Assembly (NCBI GenBank): GCA_046327755.1
Contig: JAXLXW010000003.1
Coordinates: forward strand, 124,001-188,000
Reading direction: 5' to 3'
DNA length: 64,000 bases
Source: SCN-70-22 sp046327755
GTDB taxonomy: Bacteria; Gemmatimonadota; Gemmatimonadetes; Gemmatimonadales; Gemmatimonadaceae
Part shown: positions 58,099 to 64,000 of the stretch, piece by piece
How the letters are laid out: each line of letters begins with the position of its first letter
Position numbering within the stretch: the stretch's first letter is position 1
Notes under the pieces: generated by a model
The model's input: only the letters and a program-made list of their open reading frames with translations
The model's database searches: none
What the model was told of the DNA's origin: nothing
Made by a program: the position numbers and the translations under genes

Positions 58099-59685
58099 AT
58101 GTCGACCAACACATCCATCTTCGCGAAGAAGTCCGTCGCCGACTGCGAGGCCGAGTCCTCGCTGGGCGGTGGGCTCAAGCGCCACCTCACCAAGTGGCAC
58201 CTGACGGCACTCGGCGTCGGGGCAACGATTGGCGCGGGCATCTTCGCCACCACCGGGACGGCGATCGTGGGCGACGCGGCGCGTCCCGGCGCGGGCCCGG
58301 CGATCGTCTTCTCGTTCCTCCTCACCGCGATCGCCTGCGGCTTCGCCGCGCTGTGCTACGCCGAGTTCGCCTCGATGGTCCCCATCGCGGGGTCGGCGTA
58401 CACGTACGCGTATGCGGCCATCGGCGAGTTCGTGGCCTGGATCATCGGGTGGGACCTCATCGTGGAGTATGCGGTGGGGAACATCGGCGTGGCGATCGGT
58501 TGGTCGGGACACTTCCGGGAGCTGATCTCGCACTTCGGGTTGCAGCTCCCGGCCTGGCTGGCCACCGACTACCGCACCGCGCACGACGCCTTCACGGCGT
58601 TAGGCTCGGCGGCGGGGCAGGCGGTGGACCCGTCGACGCAGTACCTCGCCTCGGCGTGGAGCGGGGCGCCGCACCTGTTCGGCCTCCCGGTGATCATGAA
58701 CCTCCCGGCGGCGCTGGCGGTCTTCACCATCACGACCATCCTCGTCATCGGGATCAAGGAGTCGGCCAACACGAACAATGCGATGGTCGTCCTGAAGATC
58801 GGGATCATCGTCTTCTTCCTGGCCATCGGCGCCTTCCTCATCAAGCCGGGGAACTGGAACGATCCCGCGCTCGGCGGCTTCGCTCCCAACGGCTTCAAGG
58901 GGATCAGCGCCGCGGCGGCGATCATCTTCTTCTCCTACATCGGCTTCGATGCGGTGTCGACCGCGGCCGAGGAGGCGAAGGACCCGGCGAAGGACATGCC
59001 GTTCGGCATCATCATGTCGCTGGTGATCTGCACCGTGCTGTACGTCCTGCTGTCGATCGTGATGACGGGGATGGCACCGTGGAAGCAGCTCGGGACGCCG
59101 GAGCCGATGATCACCGCGCTGCAGTACGCCAGCGGCCCGCCGGCGCTGCTCACCTTCTCGCGCTTCATCATCGCGTTAGGCGCGGTGATCGCGATGGGGA
59201 GCGTGCTCCTGGTCTTCCAGCTCGGGCAGCCGCGCATCTTCTACTCGATGGCGCGCGATGGCCTTCTCCCGCCGGTGATGGCCAAGGTGCACCCGAAGTT
59301 CCGCACCCCCTACATCGGGACGATCATGACCGGGACGTTCGTGGCGACCTTCGCCGCGTTCGCCAACATCGCCGAGGTCGTCGACCTCACGAACATCGGG
59401 ACGCTCTTCGCCTTCGTGCTCGTGTCGGCGGGGGTCATCTTCCTGCGCAAGTCCGATCCCGACCGTCCGCGTCCGTTCCGCGTTCCGGGGGTTCCGTTCA
59501 CCCCGCTCATCTCCATCGCCGCCTGCTTCTATCTCATGGTGCAGCTGCCGATGGTGACGTGGATCCGCTTCGGCATCTGGCTCGCGGTCGGTCTCGTCTT
59601 CTACTTCATGTACGGCTACCGGCACTCGGTCCTGCGGACCGGCAAGCGCCCGCACATCGAGCCGGTATCAGGGGGCGGGCACTAG
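58099..59685 (+). CDS. APC superfamily permease, cationic amino-acid transporter (CAT) type
   Basis: A 528-residue protein; ATG at 58099, with a GTG directly before it as an alternative. About 12-13 helices. LTKWHLTALGVGATIGAGIFATTG, GFAALCYAEFASMVPIAGSAYTYAY and FFSYIGFDAVSTAAEEAKDPAKDMP match CAT/YfnA-type transporters. Probably a proton-coupled uptake system for amino acids; the precise substrate is unknown. Confidence 0.93.
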   Translation: MSTNTSIFAKKSVADCEAESSLGGGLKRHLTKWHLTALGVGATIGAGIFATTGTAIVGDAARPGAGPAIVFSFLLTAIACGFAALCYAEFASMVPIAGSAYTYAYAAIGEFVAWIIGWDLIVEYAVGNIGVAIGWSGHFRELISHFGLQLPAWLATDYRTAHDAFTALGSAAGQAVDPSTQYLASAWSGAPHLFGLPVIMNLPAALAVFTITTILVIGIKESANTNNAMVVLKIGIIVFFLAIGAFLIKPGNWNDPALGGFAPNGFKGISAAAAIIFFSYIGFDAVSTAAEEAKDPAKDMPFGIIMSLVICTVLYVLLSIVMTGMAPWKQLGTPEPMITALQYASGPPALLTFSRFIIALGAVIAMGSVLLVFQLGQPRIFYSMARDGLLPPVMAKVHPKFRTPYIGTIMTGTFVATFAAFANIAEVVDLTNIGTLFAFVLVSAGVIFLRKSDPDRPRPFRVPGVPFTPLISIAACFYLMVQLPMVTWIRFGIWLAVGLVFYFMYGYRHSVLRTGKRPHIEPVSGGGH

Positions 59686-59759
59686 CCCTCCCAGCACACC
59701 CGCACCACCCGCACGCAAGGCGAAGCAATCCCCCCAGTCAGGACGAGGTCGCAGTCCCT

Positions 59760-59791
59760 CGTCTTCTCGTCTTCTCGTCCTCTCGTCTTCT
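59760..59791 (+). repeat. Four tandem 8-bp repeats in the leader of the symporter gene
   Basis: CGTCTTCT occurs four times head to tail (59760-59767, 59768-59775, 59776-59783 as CGTCCTCT, 59784-59791), ending five bases before the ATG at 59797. No purine-rich ribosome site is visible in this spacer. Change in unit number would alter the translation-initiation region. Confidence 0.7.
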
Positions 59792-59796
59792 CCTAG

Positions 59797-61086
59797 ATGT
59801 CGTCGACGCCCGCTGCCGCCCCCAAGAAGGGGCTCACCCTCACGCACTGGATCCTGATCTCGATGGTCCTCGGGATCCTGGTGGGGACCTTCCTCCCGGA
59901 TATCGGCAAGGAGCTCAAGCCGATCTCCAACATCTTCCTGCGGATGATCAAGTCGCTGATCGTCCCGCTCCTCTTCAGCACCCTGGTCATCGGGATCGCC
60001 GGGCACGGCGACGACATGAAGAAGGTCGGGCGGCTGGCGCTGCGGTCGATCATCTACTTCGAGGTCGTGACGACGCTGGCGCTCGCCGTCGGCCTCATCG
60101 CGGTGAACTGGATCAAGCCGGGGCAGGGGATCACGCTCGAAGGCGCGTCGGCGGAGATGGGGGAACAGTTCGCGTCCAAGAAGGTGACGCTGGGCGGCGT
60201 GCTGGAGCACACCGTCCCGCAGAGCTTCTTCGAGGCGGCGGCGGCCAACGAAGTGCTGCAGGTGGTCTTCTTCGCCATCCTCTTCGCCGTGGCGCTCGCC
60301 CGCGTGAAGGGGGAGCCGAAGAAGATCATGCTCAGCGTCCTCGAGTCGCTCTCCGAGGTGATGTTCAAGTTCGTGGGGATCGTGATGGCCTTTGCCCCCT
60401 TCGGCATCGGGGCGGCGATCGCCGTCACCGTCGCCAACAGCGGGCTCGGCGTGCTCAAGAACCTCGGCATCCTGGTGCTGACACTGTACGGAGCGCTGGT
60501 CGTCTTCATCCTCCTCGTTCTCGTCCCGATCCTCCTCATCTTCCGCATCCCGCTCAAGCAGTTCCTGCAGACCGTGCGCGAGCCGGCGCTGATCGCCTTC
60601 TCCACCGCGTCGTCCGAGGCGGCGCTCCCGCAAGCGATGCAGGCCATGGAGAAGTTCGGCGTCCCGCGCCGCATCGTCGCCTTCGTGATGCCAACCGGCT
60701 ACTCGTTCAACCTGGACGGGAGCACGCTCTACCTCGCGCTGGCGTCGATCTTCGTCGCGCAGGCGGCGGGGATCGACATGCCGCTCAGCCAGCAGCTGAT
60801 CATGATGCTGACGCTGATGCTCACGTCGAAGGGGGTCGCCGCAGTGCCGCGCGCCTCGCTCGTGATTCTCTCGGGGGCGCTGTCGTCGTTCGGCCTCCCG
60901 CTGCAGGGGGTCGCCGTCATCCTCGGCGTCGACGCGCTGATGGACATGGCGCGCACGTCGGTCAACCTCGTGGGCAACTGCCTGGCGACCGCGGTGATGG
61001 CGCGCTGGGAAGGGGAGTTCCGGAAGGAGTCGCTTCCCGAGATGGACAAGATCGAGGGCGACACGCTGCACGTGCCGTCGGCCTGA
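59797..61086 (+). CDS. Dicarboxylate/amino-acid:cation symporter (GltP/DctA family)
   Basis: A 429-residue polytopic protein of normal length. The re-entrant loop motif ALIAFSTASSEAALPQAMQAM, MPTGYSFNLDGSTLYLAL in helix 7 and DALMDMARTSVNLVGNCLA in helix 8 are the substrate- and cation-binding hallmarks of glutamate/C4-dicarboxylate symporters. Together with the two APC permeases upstream it suggests strong amino-acid uptake. Ends before a long perfect hairpin. Confidence 0.95.
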   Translation: MSSTPAAAPKKGLTLTHWILISMVLGILVGTFLPDIGKELKPISNIFLRMIKSLIVPLLFSTLVIGIAGHGDDMKKVGRLALRSIIYFEVVTTLALAVGLIAVNWIKPGQGITLEGASAEMGEQFASKKVTLGGVLEHTVPQSFFEAAAANEVLQVVFFAILFAVALARVKGEPKKIMLSVLESLSEVMFKFVGIVMAFAPFGIGAAIAVTVANSGLGVLKNLGILVLTLYGALVVFILLVLVPILLIFRIPLKQFLQTVREPALIAFSTASSEAALPQAMQAMEKFGVPRRIVAFVMPTGYSFNLDGSTLYLALASIFVAQAAGIDMPLSQQLIMMLTLMLTSKGVAAVPRASLVILSGALSSFGLPLQGVAVILGVDALMDMARTSVNLVGNCLATAVMARWEGEFRKESLPEMDKIEGDTLHVPSA

Positions 61087-61118
61087 CGGTTCGCGGCGCC
61101 CCGCAAGTTGCGCCAGCT

Positions 61119-61159
61119 GCACGACGGGCGCCGATCGCTGCGATCGGCGCCCGTCGTGC
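61119..61159. terminator. Very long hairpin after the symporter gene
   Basis: A perfect 19-bp stem (61119-61137 and 61141-61159) with a three-base CTG loop, 33 nt after the symporter stop. It can act on both strands; the DedA gene converges from the right. Confidence 0.82.
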
Positions 61160-61219
61160 GTTCAGGGAAGCGTCGAACGTGGCCGAGCGTTCGTTGCCTG
61201 CGAGCAGGCGAGCGTCGGG

Positions 61220-61261
61220 TGCTGACCATCGAGCGCTCGATGCTGACCATCGAGCGCTCGA
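61220..61261. repeat. Tandem 21-bp repeat containing a 12-bp palindrome
   Basis: Two exact copies of a 21-bp unit (61220-61240 and 61241-61261) beginning TGCTGACCA, each containing TCGAGCGCTCGA, a perfect palindrome; a degenerate third start (TGCTGCCCA) follows. It lies in the non-coding spacer between convergent genes. Confidence 0.7.
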
Positions 61262-61339
61262 TGCTGCCCAGTCGACTGTCGGCACTGCCCAACGAGCCTC
61301 ACTCGCGATCACGCGGGCGTCGCGCCGTTCCGTAGGCGG

Positions 61340-61999
61340 CTACTTCGCGCGCTGCTCCGCGAGGATCCGCTGCCGCTCCTGCCACACGGCGATCACCCCG
61401 GGAATGACCGAGACGATGATGATCCCCAGCACCACCAGCGAGAAGTTGTTCTTCACCACCGGGATGTTGCCGAAGAAAAACCCCGCGAAGAGCATGATCC
61501 CCACCCACGCTGTCCCGCCGGCGATGTTGTAGGCCGCGAAGCGCTGGTACGACATCGTCCCGGCGCCGGCGACAAACGGGGCAAAGGTGCGAATGATGGG
61601 GATGAAGCGCGCCAGGATGATCGTCTTCCCGCCGTGCCGCTCATAGAACTCGTGCGTGCGCTTGATGTGCTCGGCCTTCACCAGCGGAAGTTTCCCCGCC
61701 GCGGCCTGTGCGCCGAACTTGCTCCCCAGCCAGTAGTTCACCGCGTCGCCTACGATCGCGCAGACCGCCAGGAGGACGAACATCCCCGTGATGCTGAGCG
61801 ACCCGCTCGCCGCGGCGAGCGCCCCCACGGCGAAGAGGAGCGAGTCGCCCGGTAGGAACGGTGTCACGACCAGCCCGGTCTCGGCGAAGATGATCAACGC
61901 CAGCACCACGTAGGTCCACACCCCTGCCCAGGACACGAGGGCGGTGAGGTGCTGGTCCAGGTGCAGGACGTAGTCGACGAACGTGTGGATCAGATCCAT
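61340..61999 (-). CDS. DedA family membrane protein
   Basis: A 219-residue protein with four to five hydrophobic helices. IFAETGLVVTPFLPGDSLLF and ILARFIPIIRTFAPFVAGAG are the conserved acidic and arginine motifs of DedA (SNARE-associated/VTT domain) proteins, which are implicated in lipid (undecaprenyl-phosphate or phospholipid) flipping and envelope homeostasis. Convergent with the symporter, separated by the hairpin and the 21-bp repeats; 108 nt downstream of the kinase gene on the same strand. Confidence 0.93.
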   Translation of the reverse strand: MDLIHTFVDYVLHLDQHLTALVSWAGVWTYVVLALIIFAETGLVVTPFLPGDSLLFAVGALAAASGSLSITGMFVLLAVCAIVGDAVNYWLGSKFGAQAAAGKLPLVKAEHIKRTHEFYERHGGKTIILARFIPIIRTFAPFVAGAGTMSYQRFAAYNIAGGTAWVGIMLFAGFFFGNIPVVKNNFSLVVLGIIIVSVIPGVIAVWQERQRILAEQRAK

Positions 62000-62107
62000 G
62001 ACAGGGGGTGAGGGAGTCGCTGGGGGGAGTGCAAGGCGCGGGCCGCCATCACGACGACCCGCGCTTGCGATCGCCGATGGGCGATCAGGGGGGAACCGCC
62101 GAACCGG

Positions 62108-63040
62108 CTACGCCGTCTCGGCGCCGAGCAGCCGCAGGGCGCCGCGAACGGCCCCTCGCACCGGGACGACCTCCTCCTCCCGAAGCTGCGCCCCTGGGAC
62201 CGCCGTCTTGAGGCGGTTCACCATGCGCTTGCGCAGGAGCGACCCCTTGGCCAGAAGCCCGCCCCCCAGCGCCAGCGGGACTGCCGCGCGCTCGTCGCCG
62301 AACAGCTGGCGGGCCAGCGTGCGCGCGTGCAGGACGAGTTCCTCCACCGCGATGGTCACCAGCGAGTTGGCGCGGAGGTCGCCTCCCTGCGCAACGCTCA
62401 GCACCACTGGCGCGAGCGTCGCCAGCGTGGCCGGTGTTGCCTGCGCCCCCCATGCGACGAGGTCGGCGACCTCGTTCACCTCGGCGGCGGTGAGGACCGC
62501 GCCAACGAGCTGTGTTTCGGGCTCGCGCCCGTCGCTGGAGGCCGTGACGATGCTGAGCGCCTTGCGCCCGATCCACGCCCCGCTCCCCTCGTCGCCACAG
62601 ACGGGGCCCCAGCCGCCGCAGCGCGCAAAGGCGCCTGCCGGACCGCGCCCGAAGCCGACCGACCCCGTGCCGCTGATCACCATGAGGCCGGCCCCCTCGC
62701 CGAAGGCGTCGTCGAGAGCGATCATCGCGTCCGGGTGCACCACGATGTCCTCGGCCACGTCGCGCCCCATCAGCGCCTGCCACAGCCCTTCGCGCTCGGG
62801 CTCGCGTCCGGCTCCCGCCGCTCCCACGCACAGCACCTTGGGCACGACGTGGCTCATGTCGCAGGCCGCCAGCGCGTCCTTGATGGTCGCCGCGATGGTG
62901 TCGGCCGCCCGCTCGATCTCGCCCGGGCGCGCGGCGCTGGGTCCCCCTTCGACCGTCACGATCTCCTTGCCACTCTCGTCGGCGACCATCACGCGCGTGC
63001 GCGAGCCGCCGGCGTCGACGCCGACTACGATGGCGCTCAT
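62108..63040 (-). CDS. BadF/BadG-type ATPase, N-acetylglucosamine-kinase-like
   Basis: A 310-residue protein of the ASKHA fold. GVDAGGSRTRV (phosphate 1), MVISGTGSVGFG (phosphate 2) and GGWGPVCGDEGSGAWIG are hallmarks of eukaryote-type GlcNAc kinases and their bacterial relatives. It would phosphorylate an amino sugar in the cytoplasm. The ATG overlaps the stop of the upstream sodium:solute symporter (ATGA), so transporter and kinase are probably a uptake-and-activation pair. Confidence 0.87.
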   Translation of the reverse strand: MSAIVVGVDAGGSRTRVMVADESGKEIVTVEGGPSAARPGEIERAADTIAATIKDALAACDMSHVVPKVLCVGAAGAGREPEREGLWQALMGRDVAEDIVVHPDAMIALDDAFGEGAGLMVISGTGSVGFGRGPAGAFARCGGWGPVCGDEGSGAWIGRKALSIVTASSDGREPETQLVGAVLTAAEVNEVADLVAWGAQATPATLATLAPVVLSVAQGGDLRANSLVTIAVEELVLHARTLARQLFGDERAAVPLALGGGLLAKGSLLRKRMVNRLKTAVPGAQLREEEVVPVRGAVRGALRLLGAETA

Positions 63041-64000
63041 GCGCCCCCCTTGGCGGTGGAGGTGGCGGGGAGCGAAGCCGGGGCAGGGTGGGTAAGCGAC
63101 GACAGCATGCCGATGACGAAGGTGATGGAGGTTCCGATCAGGACGTACCAGGGCCAGGCCACGCGTGCGAGCGGGCCGAGCGTGTCTGCGAGGGAAGGAT
63201 AGGCGGTCGACAGCTGCTTCGCGAAGACCACGAACGACATCGCGGCGATGCCTAGGATGAGCCCGGTGATGGCGTCGCGCTGGTTGGCGCGCGCCCAGAA
63301 GTTCCCCAGGAAGAAGGTCCCGAGGAGCCCGCCGTAGGTGAACGACGCGATGCCGAGGGCGACGACGACGACCGGCGTCCCCTGCTCCTTGAAGAGGAGT
63401 GCACCGCCGGTGAGGACGACCCCCCAGCCAAGGGCGAAGAGCTTCCCCGTCTTGAGCGTGCGCTCGTCGTTAGGCTTGCGCCCGGTGAGCGGGAGGTAGA
63501 TGTCGTGCGTCGTGGCCGCGGCAAGGGAGTTGATCGCCCCCGAGTGCGTGCTCATCGTCGCCGCGACGATTGCGGCGATGAGGAGGCCGACGAGCCCCGG
63601 CGGCATCCGTTCCACGATGAACGTGGGGAAGACGGCGTCCGGCGCGCTGAACGGCTTCCCGCCGTAGAAGACCGAGAGCCCCACGCCAATGAAGAGGAAG
63701 AGCGTGAACTGGCAGAAGACCGCGATCCCGCTCCCGATGATCGCCCGCTGCGCATCCTTGAGCGACCGCGATGAGAGGAGGCGCTGCACGATGAGCTGGT
63801 CGGCACCGTGCGACGCCATGGCGAGGAACGCCCCGCCGATGAGTCCCGCGAAGACGGTGTGCGCGCGATCGATCCCGGTGTACCAGTCGATGAGGGCGAG
63901 CTTCCCCTGCGAGCCCGCCTGCGCCATGATCGCCGACCATCCGCCATCGACCGACTGCCCGAGCAGGACGATCGCCGACGCGCCGCCGAAGATGTAGACG
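63037..64000 (-). CDS. Sodium:solute symporter (SSS family), N-terminus beyond right edge
   Basis: The frame is open to the window edge (321 codons visible; an internal Met at 63927 is not the start, since similarity continues upstream as YIFGGASAIVLLGQSVDGGW). SSS features include GGAFLAMASHGADQLIVQRLLSSRSLKDAQRA and LLIAAIVAATMSTHSGAINSLAAATTHDIY, which holds the Na2-site Ser/Thr residues. About nine helices are visible. The coupling to a GlcNAc-kinase-like gene suggests an amino sugar or related solute. Confidence 0.9.
   Translation of the reverse strand, partial: VYIFGGASAIVLLGQSVDGGWSAIMAQAGSQGKLALIDWYTGIDRAHTVFAGLIGGAFLAMASHGADQLIVQRLLSSRSLKDAQRAIIGSGIAVFCQFTLFLFIGVGLSVFYGGKPFSAPDAVFPTFIVERMPPGLVGLLIAAIVAATMSTHSGAINSLAAATTHDIYLPLTGRKPNDERTLKTGKLFALGWGVVLTGGALLFKEQGTPVVVVALGIASFTYGGLLGTFFLGNFWARANQRDAITGLILGIAAMSFVVFAKQLSTAYPSLADTLGPLARVAWPWYVLIGTSITFVIGMLSSLTHPAPASLPATSTAKGGA

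Noticed and set aside
61220..61261. Possible CRISPR repeat
   Set aside because: Units are directly tandem without spacers and no cas genes are nearby.

Overview
The window is GC-rich (roughly 70 percent by eye), densely coded bacterial chromosome with many 1 to 14 nt gene overlaps. It has one tRNA gene and no rRNA, insertion sequence, phage or CRISPR. A complete alternative complex III operon, a Ser/Thr kinase with TolB/FlgO-like and TPR regions, a TonB-ExbB-ExbD-ExbD operon and a pyrophosphate-energised ion pump point to an aerobic Gram-negative heterotroph. My best guess is the phylum Gemmatimonadota; this is inferred from gene content only.

Left part (1-21 kb). A minus-strand run (1-3902) holds an edge-truncated amidohydrolase, a TrpF-like protein, a DUF502 membrane protein and a metallo-beta-lactamase/double-rhodanese fusion. 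Next come speA, a convergent Mn superoxide dismutase, a GH38 alpha-mannosidase and a DUF937 protein. Peptide-type ABC permeases (10488-12388) are divergent from their probable binding protein, which is translationally coupled to a heparinase II/III-CBM9 protein and trmJ. A class III aminotransferase and two amidohydrolase-like proteins (17929-20979) form a small cluster of unknown pathway.

Middle (21-44 kb). actABCDEF (21339-29182) ends at a strong terminator and is followed on the other strand by a Tat-signal protein and trxC. tRNA-Ala(UGC) and the kinase come next. Then a peroxiredoxin and a tight carbohydrate operon follow: two six-hairpin glycosidases, an MsmX-type ATPase, a lipoprotein binding protein and two permeases, one with an unusual roughly 270-residue N-terminal extension. 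The glycosidases lack signal peptides, so imported oligosaccharides are probably cut in the cytoplasm.

Right part (44-64 kb). Four two-component genes run in series (PAS/GAF kinase, NtrC-like regulator with an altered GAFTGA loop, OmpR-type regulator, membrane kinase). After them come TonB-ExbB-ExbD-ExbD, a second TonB-like protein, two APC amino-acid permeases flanking a membrane pyrophosphatase, and a glutamate/dicarboxylate symporter. A minus-strand group follows: DedA, a BadF/NagK-type kinase, and a sodium:solute symporter cut by the right edge.

The most unusual signal is at DNA level. The octamer CGTTAGGC (about 23 copies; about 34 for core GTTAGG, both strands) carries every in-frame TTA codon I found, and also falls in other frames and on stop codons. 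A second is a dispersed intergenic element made of a GC hairpin abutting a CCCGTC-rich array (6.05, 6.13 and 48.0 kb).
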